A stretch of 64,000 nt of DNA from Ichthyophis bannanicus (GCA_033557465.1 CM066033.1:19593080-19657079), one strand, 5' to 3'; positions 36,300 to 48,100 are shown, numbered from the stretch's first letter. Numbers and translations are program-made. Notes: a model not told the origin generated them from the letters alone.

Positions 36300-36584
36300 C
36301 CGTGTAATCAAAACTCTGGAATTTGTTACCGGAGGATGTAGTAAAGGCTGTTAGTGTAGCTGGGTTTAAAAATGTTTTGGACAAGTTCCTGGAGGAAAGG
36401 TCCATAAACCATTTTTAAGAAGGGACCCAGGATATCAATGCTTGACCTAGTGCAAGCATTGCAGAACCTGTTTTCCTTTGGGGAAATTGCTAGGTACGTA
36501 TGACCTAGATTGGCCACTGGAAACAGGATACTGGGCTTGATGGACCTTGGTCTGACCCAGTATGGCATATCTTATGTTCTTAGG
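36300..36584 (+). mobile_element. CR1 LINE 3' end (copy F) inserted in the DIRS 3' region
   Basis: Short 5'-truncated copy matching the last about 285 bp of CR1, with the conserved palindromes and the TTATGTTCTTA ending. DIRS sequence resumes right after it (tgagctacttcagcctgtg). Confidence 0.9.
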
Positions 36585-36666
36585 AAACATGAGCTACTTC
36601 AGCCTGTGTTTCACTGCTGTATCTGTGGTCATCTCCTTGGCACCTTTAAGCTAAGGAGTCCTATAT

Positions 36667-36759
36667 GTGAAGACTACATTCCTGCTTGTTCCCAGAGATA
36701 GCGTAGTTACTCATCTGTAACAGGTGATCACCGGTAAACAGCAGGAATTGAGTCTTCAC
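36667..36759. repeat. DIRS terminal inverted repeat forming a hairpin
   Basis: 36667-36690 pairs with 36736-36759: gtgaagact near one end and its complement agtcttcac at the other, with cctgct/agcagg between. The loop includes gttactcatctgtaacagg. DIRS elements carry such internal complementary and inverted terminal sequences, used to close a circular intermediate. Confidence 0.7.
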
Positions 36760-36975
36760 AACACCCATCCACCTCCCCTAGGAGTTGTATCTCTGTCTCT
36801 CTCCTTTTTTTTCTTCCTTCTCTTCTTTTGTCTTACCTACAAACCAAACTCAAGAGGGAGACTTTTAAAGACGGAAGGCAGCAGCGCAGTCACAGTGGGA
36901 TGCTACAAAAAGCTATCCTATAGGACGCTGGGGAGCATTCCTGCGAGGGCTCCGTCGGCCCGATGATACCCATAT

Positions 36976-37029
36976 GTGAAGACTCAATTCCTGCTGTTCC
37001 CAGAGATTACCTGTTACAGGCGAGTAACT
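36976..37029 (+). repeat. DIRS right terminal repeat
   Basis: A near-perfect inverted copy of 36705-36759 and a direct copy of 36667-36720: gtgaagactcaattcctgct followed by gttcccagagattacctg. It marks the right edge of the DIRS element at about 37,030. Confidence 0.75.
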
Positions 37030-38240
37030 ATGCTTTTACAGGGGGTTAAATTTATATTGAAATGTACTTTACATTTATAGTCAACATTATTGGCACTCTT
37101 GCATTTTAGGTTTCCTTATCGTCCATCCAGTCCAGTTGCGTAGTAGGTTATGCACGACTACCAGCAGATGGAGACTGAGAATCATTAGCTTGATCTTTCT
37201 GACGTCATGGTACTAAGGATCTGTGCAGCCTCGATCTCTCCAGTATTTCTTAGTCTCCAGCCGATGGAGAGTAGCATAGTCCTGTGCAATCTGTATCGGA
37301 TGGAATTTTTTTGAGGTATTTTTGTGGAAACGATAGTGCTCTAGTGTGCAGAACCTGGTGGTGCCAGGTCCCTCCCCCTTCCCCCCTCCCCCCCCCCCCC
37401 ACCCCACGGCACATCTCCTCTATTTCCTAGAGCTACTTTGGTGTAGCCAGGAGAGGGGTAATTTCCCTTCTTCATGCTGAACTTGGTGGGGCAGCAGGAA
37501 GAAATAGTCTGCTGATATTTCTGTACAAAAGAGAGAGAACCACTAAGCAGATGTGTTGCTATTGCCTTGGCTTTCTTGCTTTTTGGTTGCTGCTCTTTTT
37601 TATTCTGGGGTATTACTATTAATGATCATATTAAGTACATTCCAACCGCGGGTAGCCCCACTGAACACAGGATAATTTGGAGGAGCGTTTCTTTCTTGCT
37701 GTGAAGGGCTGCCATTTTAGTGTACTGTTCAGCCCACTTTTTTGTCATGGTAGCAAGGCTATGGGTTCAGGCCTCAGGTTGGGGGTAGCTCTCCCAAGGC
37801 ACTGCTCTGGTTTTTTTCCCCTTTCCCTGGGACTCCTGTTTAGGGAAAGGAGCCCCTTTATAGGCAACGGATCAGGGGGCTGGTACGTTTTCCAGACTCA
37901 ATGTACTTTCCTATTTTTGGTTAGGCTTGGTAGAATTGATTCTGGTAAGATAGTAGGCTCATTTCTGTCACAGGTCCCTTTAGTTCTAGGGTAGATGTAT
38001 GTTTTCTGGTAGCTGTCAGAATTTATTTTTAGTTGTGAATGGCCTGCCCTTTGCTGCTGCCCTCTGTATGCACCTAAGCATGCTTCTAGGTTTGTTGACA
38101 ACATCCTGTCTATCATCTGATACCATCACCTCCAGGTCCTGCTTATCTTTCATGCACTGAAGTACTTCACCCTATATACTGTATCACTTCCCTCTAGTAA
38201 AGCCATGAGATCTCAGATCTTGTAATCATTTGTATTTTAG
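37030..38240. other. Unassigned repeat-like DNA
   Basis: No gene recognised. An imperfect inverted pair (cagcagatggagactgag near 37,160 and tagtctccagccgatgg near 37,250) and a C-rich run near 37,385 suggest remnants of LTR- or promoter-like repeats, but I cannot name a family. Confidence 0.35.
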
Positions 38241-38243
38241 AAA

Positions 38244-38420
38244 TTACACTATCCTCGGCTTTATCAGGGTTTTCAATAATTTACTCATCACAAAGATTAG
38301 ACTAATCAATCTATAGTTTCCACCCTCTTCCTTACTTCCACTTTTGTGGATAAGAATTACATATGATCCAATGGAGAAAAGCACAGGAGACCTCACAAAA
38401 ACTAAGGAATACCAGTACAA
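38244..38420 (-). pseudogene. Small non-LTR reverse transcriptase fragment
   Basis: The minus strand encodes VILIHKSGSKEEGGNYRLIS and LIFVMSKLLKTLI, matching the RT block that reads KKG-x-GNYRPVSL in CR1-like elements. It differs clearly from the CR1 family elsewhere in the window, so it comes from another LINE lineage. Only this block survives. Confidence 0.5.
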
Positions 38421-38614
38421 GGTGAGAAGTAAAAAAAAAAAGAGTTTATTCAAGATACCCCAAAGGGTAAACACACTATACAGAATTAATGTAGGCTGCA
38501 TATTCCAGGAACCTCATATGGCCAGTTTTTGCCAGTCAAGTAATATAACTTATATGTGAATGACATTAACATTTGATGCATGCATGCGGATAGACTACCT
38601 TGTGGCATCGTCAG

Positions 38615-39508
38615 ACTGTACTGTACCAAGCCATAACTGCGCCCTGTCTGACTTGAAAACCTGGTGCCCCCCTTCCCTATAACATCAGACTTTTGTTATT
38701 AGCCCCTATCTCCCCATGACCAGCATAGCTCTTCTGCCCCTATCCCGCCATGTCCAATATCTCCCCATTTTACTCCACCTCCTCAAGTCTAGTCCACTGT
38801 GCCCTTGATTCCTGCCCTTGCCCCGCCACCACTTTTCCTGTTCCCTTGGTGATGGTGACATCAGCGGACCTCCAATAAAAAAGAACGTGGGTCTTTCCAA
38901 CTCCGCGCTTGCATGGCTGGACTGATCCCTCTCTCCTCTGACTTATGCATGTGTCAAACGAGGGAGGGAGTAGACCAGCCATGCAAGTGTGGTGTTGCAA
39001 AGAACCATGGGGCCTCCGATAATGAGTTGGCAGCGCATAGAACTCCCTGCCGACCCTTAACTCCGGATATCTGGGGTCATATGCGACCTCAGCATTGAAT
39101 ATCCGGGGATCACTGCAGACACGGGAAGCCGCAGTTGCTAACCATGCAGCAGTGATATTGCATGCTGTCCGGTTATCTCTTGCGCCTTAAAAATAGGCGA
39201 GGAAAACCCTCACCTATCTTTAAAGTGCAGATCGCTAACCGGGCAGCATGCAATATTACTGCTACCCAGTTAGCGCTTGTCACCGCCTCTGCTCCATCCC
39301 AGAACGCTCCCGACATGCCCCAATGCAAACCGGATAGTATCAGGGAGCATAGGGAAATTACGAGGGGATATTCAACGGTACTAACCATGTAAGTGGCACT
39401 GAATATCTCCAGTTAAAGCATTTACATGGTTTACTGGGCCTTTCAAATATTGGGCCCATGGGTTTTTTTAAAAATTGGAGACCCATTGATGCCACCATCA
39501 GCAAGGGA
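38615..39508 (-). repeat. Interspersed element, first copy of a large inverted pair
   Basis: This stretch is the reverse complement, with modest divergence, of about 63,110-64,000 at the end of the window. The match spans the motif ctgtaccaagccataactgc through ccaccatcagcaaggg. Small frames in it have matching partners at the other copy and are not evidence of a gene. Internal ends near 38,815 and 39,535 form terminal inverted repeats (described separately). Confidence 0.85.
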
Positions 39509-39545
39509 GCAGAAAAAGCAGTGGTGGGGCAAGGGAAGGCCAGGC
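38806..39545. mobile_element. Possible MITE-like element with about 80-bp terminal inverted repeats
   Basis: The left end (gcccttgccccgccacc, then gttcccttggtgatggtgac, then cctccaataaa) is the complement of the right end (aattggagacc, tgatgccaccatcagcaagg, gtggtggggcaaggg). The interior of about 600 bp contains no transposase. The superfamily is unknown and target duplications were not clear. Confidence 0.5.
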
Positions 39546-40406
39546 AAGCAACGCGGGGGGGGGGGGGGGGAGGTGGGCGTTGGAGCCAAGTCTGGCAGAA
39601 AATCAGCCCTAAATGCACCCTTAAGTTTTTGCACTCTGTTTGGTTGCACCACTGGCACAGGCCTAGGTACAGCCCTGGGCGTCGCATCTACCTTGATTCT
39701 AAGATGTTCATTCATTGGACCAGAGACCACAGTATTCCCAGGAGAAGGCTTCTCTTTTGTCTTATCCTTGGGCAGCATCAATAGGGCCAGAAATTAGGCT
39801 CCTCACTGTTCCTCCATGCTCCTAAGGGGCTTCCAAAGGGTGTAGCCTGCTTCATGTGACACACCCCTTAAGGCACACCATGGCCGTCCACCAATGGCTG
39901 CATGCTTCGGAGAAGCACAGTCTTATGGGGGCCTTTGGCTGACGTCAGAAGGCTGTCCCAGGTGAGCCTGCCACGGGTGATGGAACTCTGCTCCTCCTCT
40001 GTCCTCTGCATGGCAGCTGCACAGCCCAGCTCTATCCAAGCTAATTAATAAATCTTAATGAATAAGTGTCACTGCATGGTTTCCAATTCACTTGCTGAAG
40101 AGAGATTATTCCTGAGGAACCAGTCCCTTGCATAAAGTTATTCCAATTGAAAGCTAGCACCTACAACTTTCATGTTGATTGTTATAGCTACATATTTCAT
40201 TTCATTTATGAAATCTTGATATACTGTCCTTAGTGGGGGACAGCAGAGCGATTTACAAATCAAATAAAACCAAATTATAACCACATATAGAAAGGAACAC
40301 CAATAGTAGACAGGAAAGAAATACAAGACATCAATAAAGAGTAACTTAAAAACATAGCAAGGAGAAGAATAGAATTATGGATGGTCTGTTGGAAGATTAC
40401 ACACTA
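39546..40406. other. Unassigned, with G-rich run and LINE/SINE-tail-like piece
   Basis: Holds a run of G (about 39,555-39,570), then ordinary sequence without a recognisable gene. Near 40,190-40,340, words such as gagcgatttacaaatcaaat resemble the tail of the SINE/LINE families seen elsewhere here. Confidence 0.35.
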
Positions 40407-40611
40407 TGGGCCCGATTCTGAGAAAGACGTGCAGGGCGGATGTGTGTTTTTTCTAGCATGTGTCATGCTCTGAGAGTTTGCAGGGGACAGCCACTACTGA
40501 TGATTTGATTTGGAATCACTATTTTAATAAAATGGAATTATATTGAACAGGTGATTGGTAGGAGTATTTCAGAGCTGTTGATGGGAGGAGGATGGGACCT
40601 ACTTTAAAGTT
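40407..40611 (-). repeat. Second block of the inverted repeat family
   Basis: Reverse complement of 62,907-63,110: gggcccgattctgagaaaga through gatgggaggaggatggg. At the other locus this block directly adjoins the first block; here the two are 900 bp apart. Confidence 0.8.
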
Positions 40612-40689
40612 AACCTTTACCATTACCTCTACCTCTGGGGATTCTGAGACTCTTTTCCCCTTCTGTATCCAGTGTTTACCTGAGGTGAT

Positions 40690-40800
40690 GTTACAGGCAT
40701 GAAAATGATCTGAGTAGCACAGTCACAAAAACAACAAGTAGAAATCAAACCCTTGTCCCCTATATATAAAGGCATTGCACTAGCCAGTAGGCCACACCTC
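40690..40800 (-). mobile_element. Decayed tRNA-derived SINE head
   Basis: The minus strand shows an A-box-like GGCCTACTGGCTAGTG and a B-box-like GGGTTTGATTTC separated by about 35 bp, as in tRNA-derived SINEs. The body and tail are not clear. Confidence 0.5.
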
Positions 40801-40839
40801 CACACCTCACTACACGTGGCTGGATACAAAGAGACTGGA

Positions 40840-41707
40840 GATCACTGCCTAGAAAGTCTGCTGTGTGTGCCGGCATAGGGTAGCCCCCACCAGTACCTAT
40901 GATGCAGTGCACATGCCCAACAGCAGTCTACAGCTGATCCCCAAATGGAGAATGCACATAACCAGCACCTGAGGCGATATGTAAGATGCACTGACAGTGT
41001 GTGATACAGGCACAGAGCAGATACAAACTGTGCTACCGAGCAGTTTCTGCAGTCACCCTGAGGGTGGAGGATGGGCGCGCAGCACCAGTTCTCCAGTACC
41101 ATGTAGTGCTTGAAATGGTTTCTGCTGTTTGTGCTGCAGGTCTCTAGCACTGCCAGGGTGTAGCAGGCATTGTCTGCAGTGTGATATGCCAGTCACATCT
41201 GGCCATGTCTGACAGGGACCCCCTAGAACAGTGTATATCAATAGCTAGTGTTACAATGCTAATGCTTATGCCAACTACCTGGGAGGGGTGGTCGTCACCA
41301 TGGCCCTACCAATACAACTAAGAGTAGGCCTGGAACACCCCACGTCCCACCCACCTAGATCTAACATTTACCCACAGCAAGCACAGTCACACTGCACCTG
41401 CTGCCCACCACTGGGTTTACCAACCATGCACATAACAATTGCAGACAGTGCACTGGTCAGCATACATTGCATGTGCACAGAGCGATCTTTTGCACCCAGC
41501 AGTTGGTTTTGTGATCAGGACAAGACATGCATCCACATCACTAGGACTAGACACTATAGTATATAGCACTATGTACCCTCTCAGCATTACATGCTGTGGC
41601 CACCCCATCCATGCAGGTGGCAGTCGGGCACTACAATGTCCTAGCCATTGCCCTACCCCTGATGCAGACACATCCTGGCCAATCCGCCCTGTTTCAGGCC
41701 ATGCCCA
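40840..41707. other. CACA/TGTG-rich tract resembling 1-22 kb
   Basis: No recognisable gene. The texture is similar to the Harbinger-carrying tract, and it appears to continue at 43,570-44,220 after an inserted element. It may be a fragment of the same large repeat. Confidence 0.35.
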
Positions 41708-41709
41708 CA

Positions 41710-43565
41710 ATTTATTTATCTATTTATCAAGGCGGTTTACATTGAACTGAAGGTTTTACAATGAGCATGTTCTTTGAACTATTTATCAATACCTTGCTCC
41801 TCATCATGCATATTTGCAGGCTAACGCTGAAACAGAGCGATTTGCACCGGATGTATATGAGTCAGAGGTTAGATAAATGGCTGAGCCATCTTAACGTGGG
41901 TCTGCCATGGGCATGGTCTGGGTGCTGTGACGCGGTAGCGTTTCCTGAAGCCATGGAAACAGATAGTGACCCGGTGGAAGGTTCAGGTACTGCAGGTAAA
42001 TGCAGGATTTTCCCTTCTCAGAACAAGAAGCACATGGCTAATCAGCTAACACAGCTCACCTGGGGGGGGGGGGGGGGAAGGGAGAAGCAGAGTTGCTGAT
42101 TGGGCATGCCCTAGCATGAGGCGGGCTCCCCAAAGCAGAGGCAGCTTGTTAAACAGAGAGAAAGAAGACAGAAAGCCGAGGAAGCTGAACGCTGGAAAGA
42201 GGAAGCAGAAAGCAGGACAAAGCCAGCAGAAGTGTGCTTTAGAGACGGAGCAAAGCAAGGACGAAGGAAGCAACCTGAAAGGCAGGAACTAGCCTTGGAT
42301 GCCAAAACCTTTGACTTTGAAGGAGAAACGCTCCCCAGCTGCAATTCTAGGAGAACGCTTTCAAAGCCAAGAAGCAGGTACCAGGGAGACTCAGTGCCTG
42401 GAAGAACCTTCTGGGAACAAGAGAGGGGTGAGGCACTGAGAGACCCAGGCATAAAGCCTATGCTTTTGGAGCAGAGAGCTGACCCGTGGAAAGAAAGGCA
42501 GACTGCTAAAGAACTTTCAGACAATCCTCAATATAAGGTACAGGGTGTCTTTAATTCTGATAACAGCTTTTATGAGAAGCCAGACTGTGTGAATGCTAGT
42601 TTTAAAACCTAGGGCAAGCCCAGGTTTTATGAAGGCAGTTGGCTGCAACCTGAAACTCATTTAAATAAACCCAGCTTTTCTCACCAAAACTGCTGAAAGA
42701 GTTAGCAAGCAGGCTAGCTACAAGGACACAGCTGATTTATATGGGAGAGATATATGCCGGGAGGATTTAGGAGGTCCTAAGTTTGAAATACTGTTTAGAA
42801 ACACTCCACATGCAAATGAACTGGATAACCCAACACTTGCTTACAGAGACAAGTGGGGGAGGGGTAACTCCAGGGCATTGAATGAGCGTTGTAACAGAGA
42901 CAACATTGTTTGTTTTCCTGAAGCAAAACCTACAAACAATTACTCACCCCAGGAAGGAGCTAATTCTCAGTCCAGCCCATATAGAAAGCAGGCTGAAGCA
43001 CTCCTAAAAGAGTTCAAAGAATTCTTAAACAAACGAACCATTCCTGACCAGAAAGTAGTGCAGTCAGTGCAGAGCCCAGAAGCAGATGTGCCATTGGTTC
43101 TTCCCTTGCCAATGATTGAGCTGAATCAACCAATGGACTGCTCTACATGTCTGATTGACAAGGAATAGTAAAGCAAAGCTTGAATGGTCCTCTTTCTGTG
43201 ATAACCTGAAATGTTTGCTGTGTAAGTACCCGGCTGAAGAGCTTATCTGAAGCTAAGAATAAGTTGAAGCATTGTTTGGTTATAGCACATGGACATTATT
43301 GTTTTCCTTGTTTTGGTTGCCAAGTAGAGTTCACATGAGGGAATGTGAACTCCAACATTAATAGACACTTTTGAGCACAGTCTTTAAAGAGCCTTATTTT
43401 CCTTGTTCCTGTTTTTGGCTAAAATACATTATCCTTTACGCTTGTTCTATCCTTTTGAAGCGGGAGAAATAAATCCTTATAAAAGAAATATTCTTTTGCC
43501 TGCCTTATCATTCGACCTTCACAACTACAACCTTAACCTCAAGGCCCTCCCCTCCTCAAACCCTC
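41710..43565 (+). mobile_element. LTR-like non-coding element (plus copy)
   Basis: A foreign insertion within CACA-rich sequence. It starts with TTTATTTATC-type sequence, has a G run at 42,062-42,077, and carries gene-like but unrecognised frames at 42,232-42,612 (126 codons) and 42,878-43,168 (96 codons). It ends with a gggagaaataaatccttata polyadenylation-like signal and a CTTTTGCCTGCC-type U5-like tail. The element at 45,255-46,221 ends in the same fashion on the opposite strand. I infer a non-autonomous LTR-type family; no gag, protease, RT or integrase is present. Confidence 0.35.
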
Positions 43566-45250
43566 AAGGATAGGGAGCGGGTGGTGGCAGTGCACACATC
43601 TGTTCATGATGAGGGGCCACTCTCACTCTGACCGAGCTGTGACCATATCATGGCTATGTATCCACATGGTGCTATATAGGGTCAAGTTGCAGTGATATGG
43701 ATGCTGTTTCTTCTTTGGCAGTCGAGACACCAGATAGGCTGCTGGAAGTCAATGTTTTCATGGTGGCTATATGTACATGCAGTGGGAGGTGACTAGCAGC
43801 AGACTGAGCACAGATGGCATGTGAGTGGCTGACACAGCCCAGTGTCGTCCAACATATGCAGTCTACTTGTGGTTGATATAGCTGATTGGCATTCTCAGAA
43901 AGAGAAGCTAACAGGTGTTCTTGGACTATTGGTAACCTGCTGATAACTATGGTCTTGCAGGCCCTCCTGCTTTGTATCAGCACACTTCCCCCCTTCGTGC
44001 CTAGACAACACTCACTGCATTCAGGTTCCTTGGAAAACAGCTGCTGCGACCTTGGGGAATGACATGAGATGTTATAGGAGAGTCTGTAGCCAACAGGTGC
44101 AGGACACAAGGGCCAGATAAGACAGGCCACTCGTACGTGCTACAATTGTACATCATACCAAATGAGTAGCATCACACACTGCAGACAATACCTGAAGCAC
44201 ACTGGCAGTGATACAGATTTATTTTACTTAATATAAAGGCTTGTGATTAAGCATAAAAACGATGGGATGCAGTTCTCTAACTTAGAATTATCTGATATGC
44301 TTACCTACCCAAGATGATGCATTACCAAGGAAGAGAACAGAAACCATCCTAGAAAAATATTTTGCAGTAAGTCACATTCTCTGACTGGAATCTCGAGTGT
44401 ATCCAAAGCACTATGAGAAGAATAGCTGGGAAGAGTTAATGAGCTATATGATGGTTTTCTATCAGTGTCTTCTATGTTGCTATGTTATCATTATATTATA
44501 TCCAATATAACCAAACATTCCAATTAATTAGTATTTGTCTCTCATTTAATGAAGGTACTGGGTCTATAAGGTTATATTTAAAAGAACAATCTATATTTAA
44601 TTGCAAGTGGACATATCAGGAGGAGATATTCCTTAAGGCTGAACCTCTGAGCAGCAGCATCCAAAACAGTCCACATGGGATCCTCACAGCTACTGGAACT
44701 CAGTTAGAAATAGACCCATCACCTCACTGTCAGCATTAGAATTGTGCTGCCCTCATTCTCCTTCTGTGCAATTTAATGCTGAATCATTTCTGCCCATCAC
44801 TGAAATATTCAACAGAACATGCCTTAAGGATGCTACAGCATCCCCCTCCATACCCAAGCAGAAAATGTGGAGCAAGGAGGGAAGGCATTATCACAGGAGA
44901 AGCTAGTTCACCATGTTACAGGTATGAGCTCATCCGCTTCTGTTTTATTGGCTGCTTTGTGACATTCCATGGAAGACGGCTGAGACTCAGTGTACACTTG
45001 GAAACTATTAGCCACTGCACCCAGGATGCTACAGGGTTGGGGAAATCATGATTGGGGGACTTGTAACTGTGAAATTCTTTCATCCATTTGAAGCTCCGTC
45101 CTTCACAACACCTCCCATTTGAAGGATACAAGATGTAAGTATCATCACAACTTAACTCCTGTCTCAGACATTATTGTGAGTTTTAGTTTAGTTGGTCACT
45201 ATAAATATACAGGAGTCTTCCACTATTGCAGTTTTTGAAATTTTACATTA
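43566..45250. other. No gene recognised
   Basis: CACA-rich to about 44,220, then AT-richer unique-looking sequence. A minus-strand frame of 152 codons (43,672-44,130) includes a helical Ser/Thr-rich end but no known domain. Nothing else is supportable. Confidence 0.35.
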
Positions 45251-45254
45251 TCCT

Positions 45255-46221
45255 ATGTAAACGGGTGCCAGGCCTTCGCCTAGGGTGCGAAGGTTGGGGT
45301 TACCCTGATATCTTCTGTTAGCAAATAATAGTCGTAAGTCGAGTGTTCAAGGCAAAAAACATAACAAGGAATTTATTCCCCTTCCCAAAGGATTTTTTAA
45401 GTGCAAAACAAAACATGGAAAACAAACAACTTCTTCTGAGAGAAAAATATCTTCTTTTTCTTTGCTATATACAAAACGTAGCATAAAGACTCAATGTTGT
45501 CTGCAAGGCATAGCGTACATTCCATAGGAGCATATTTGGGTTCATCAGTGCTACATTCCCATTGCATATCTTCACATTCAGTGTGTGTAGGGTTTGGCTT
45601 CAGACCTTTACTGCTGTCTCTGGAAAAACCCCTCGCTGAGAACTCGGGTATCTCATAAGAACACAGTTCCATACAGTGAGGTTTAAAAGTACCTGTAGCT
45701 GTAGTGTTTCTTCCCCAGCTCTCCTTTTGTTCCCTCCAGTTATCAGGAACTCCTTTATAACTCTCTGCTGACACTTCTTGTGTTGAGCAGTGCCCTGGCC
45801 CTCTGTTCCAAACAGAACTTCTGGCTTTCCTTATTATAATGCTAGGCTCCCACCTGTATGAATGCTGAAGCCTCTCCTCTGACTGTGAGGTCTGGGAGAC
45901 TCCCTGCTCTCTTGGTCCAGGTAAGTTCCTAGCCACAGGGTGTGCCTTCCTTCCTTCTGCTGCCCTGGCTTCTCTCTCTGAGCTGCATCCTGGTTCCTCA
46001 CAGGACCTCCAGCTGCCTGTAGTCTGTGTGCTTCTCCAGCCACATTTCTCTGAAGCTTCTCCTCTGCTGCTTCCTGCTTCTCTGACACGCCCATTGCTTC
46101 TCTCTGAGGAATCACGGCACTTCCTTCTCTCTGGGGAATCACAACACTTCCTTGCTGGAGCTACCCTCCGGCTTTTATCTCTCTGTTCCCTGCAGGCTGG
46201 CTCGACTTTCTTGCCCAGGAA
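45255..46221 (-). mobile_element. LTR-like non-coding element (minus copy)
   Basis: Read on the minus strand, it has a purine-rich, Arg/Glu/Ser-coding body, then ggaataaattccttgttatg and a TTTTTTGCC tail followed by a GCGAAGG/CCTTCGC hairpin at the end (45,268-45,290). Body style and terminal layout match 41,710-43,565. A 394-codon frame on this strand spans into the antisense of the adjacent CR1, so it is not a real gene. The element abuts the truncated 5' end of CR1 copy C. Confidence 0.35.
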
Positions 46222-46311
46222 AACATAAGACAGACAGAGAGGTACATAGACGAGATCTACAGGGATATAGTCCTGAAGTCCCACCTCCAGTCTGGCAGCA
46301 TCCCTGTTGCC

Positions 46312-46968
46312 ATGGAGGAGAGAGGTCACGTGACAGGAGAGCATCACCCTGGTGTGGCAGGAAGTGATCCTGTAACTAGGACCTGTCCTCCAGGTGATGT
46401 AAACCACTCTCGCACCGAGGAGGTTTCTCCAGGGCCAAGTGCCCATGAGGGAAGGGTTAGGACAGCAGTTATAGTTGGTGATTCTATCATTAGGCATGTA
46501 GATAGCTGGGTGGCTGGTGGACGTGAGGATCGCCTGGTAACATGCCTGCCTGGTGCGAAGGTAGCGGACCTCACACGCCACCTAGATAAGGTCTTAGATA
46601 GTGCTGGGGAGGAGTCTGCTGTCTTGGTACATGTTGGTACCAATGACATAGGAAAATGTGGTAGGGAGGTTCTGGAAGCTAAATTTAGGCTTTTAGGTAG
46701 GAAGTTGAAATCCAGAACTTCCAGGGTAGCGTTCTCCGAAATGCTTCCCGTTCCACGCGCAGGACCCAAAAGGCAGGCAGAGCTCCGGAGTCTCAATGCG
46801 TGGATGAGACAATGGTGCAGAGATGAGGGGTTCGGATTTGTTAGGAACTGGGGAACATTCTGAGGAAAGGAGGGGCTCTTCCGAAGGGATGGGCTTCACC
46901 TTAACCGGGATGGAACCAGGCTGCTGGCATTAACCTTTAAAAAGGAGATAGAGCAGCTTTTAAACTAG
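46312..46968 (+). pseudogene. CR1 ORF1, SGNH-esterase-like domain
   Basis: ORF1 of many CR1 elements encodes an RNA-binding/esterase protein. Here the SGNH blocks are visible: GDSIIRHVD (Ser nucleophile), HVGTND, and RRDGLHLNRDG (Asp-x-x-His). The frame is open to a TGA at 46,861-46,863 where copy D has TGG; past it the frame continues to TAG at 46,966-46,968. So one nonsense substitution breaks an otherwise intact frame. The N-terminal zinc-finger part seen in copy D is missing. Confidence 0.85.
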
Positions 46969-47003
46969 ATAATAGGGGAAAGCCGACAGTCGCCCAAGAG
47001 TGC

Positions 47004-48100
47004 ATGGTTCGGAAGAATGTATCCTTGAAGGATACTACAAAAAGCAGAGAGGTTCCAAAAATGAGTAAAGTAGCCCAAATGCCCTCGAGTATGGAGCAGA
47101 CAGAACTTAAAGATCCCAAATTACCCATGTCTACCAATAGCCAAATTAATATGAATAAAATACAGTCTCTAAAATGCTTGTATGCAAATGCTAGAAGTCT
47201 ACAAAACAAGATGGGAGAGTTAGAATATATAGCACTAAACGAGAGGTTAGATATGATTGGAATATCAGAGACATGGTGGAAGGAGGACAAACCAGTGGGA
47301 CACTGTGATACCTGGGTACAAACTATATCGAAATGATAGAGCTGATCAAATTGGTGGAGGGGTTGCGCTCTATGTTAGAGTGGGCATTGAGTCAGAAAGG
47401 ATTAAAGTTTTGCAAGAAACAAAATTTGCTGTAGAATCTCTATGGATTGAAATTCCATGTAAAAAGGGGAAGCGATGGCAGTGGGGGTGTACTATCGTCC
47501 GCCTGGCCAGAATGAACAAATGGATGATGAAATGCTCAAAGAAATCAAGGAAGCTAGCAAAAGTTACAGTACAGTAATAATAATGGGTGATTTCAATTAC
47601 CCCGGCATCGACTGGGTCAGTGTCACAACAGGACATGCTAGGGAGATAAAGTTCCTAGATGAAATAAATGACTGCTTCTTGGAGCAGCTGGTTCATGAAC
47701 CGACCAGAGGGGAAGCAATATTAGACCTAGTCCTTGGTGGAACACCAGATGTAGTGCAAGAGATAAGGGTGTTTGGGTCACTTGGCAATAGTGATCATAG
47801 CATGATCGCCTTTGATTTAATTCGTGGAGGAGGCATAGTAAGGAAATCCACAGTACTACCCTTTAACTTTCGAAAGGGAGACTATGATAAAATGAGGAAA
47901 ACAGTTAAGAAAAAACTAAAAGGAGCAGTTGCAAAGGTTAAAGACGTACATCAAGCTTGGGTGTTGTTGAAAAATACTATCTTGGAAGCCCAGACCAGCT
48001 GTATTCCACGCTTTAAGAAAAGTGGAAGGAAGTCCAAAAACTGCCAGCATGGTTTAAAGGTGAGGTCAGAGAGGCTGTTGTTGCCAAAAAAGCATCTTTC
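47004..48100 (+). pseudogene. CR1 ORF2 endonuclease part, frameshifted
   Basis: Three overlapping frames make up the APE-type endonuclease. The first has LYANARSLQNKMGELEYIAL and ISETWW (metal-binding Glu). The second has GGGVALYVRVGIESERIKVL. The third has VYYRPPGQNEQMDD, IIMGDFNYPGIDW and NSDHSMIAFD with the catalytic Asp/His. Breaks lie near 47,288 (one extra base in gaggacaaaccag), near 47,470, and near 48,035 (one base fewer in an A run). It would otherwise join directly to the RT frame. Confidence 0.85.

Noticed and set aside
36724..36966. 80-codon plus-strand frame between the DIRS repeats
   Set aside because: Lies between inverted terminal sequences and has no protein similarity.
38706..38900. 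Conserved small frame shared by 38.7 kb (minus) and 63.7 kb (plus)
   Set aside because: Shared because both are copies of one repeat; the peptide has no domain-like features and changes freely between copies.
45397..46581. 394-codon minus-strand frame
   Set aside because: It crosses the junction between an LTR-like repeat and the antisense of CR1 ORF1, so it cannot be one gene.
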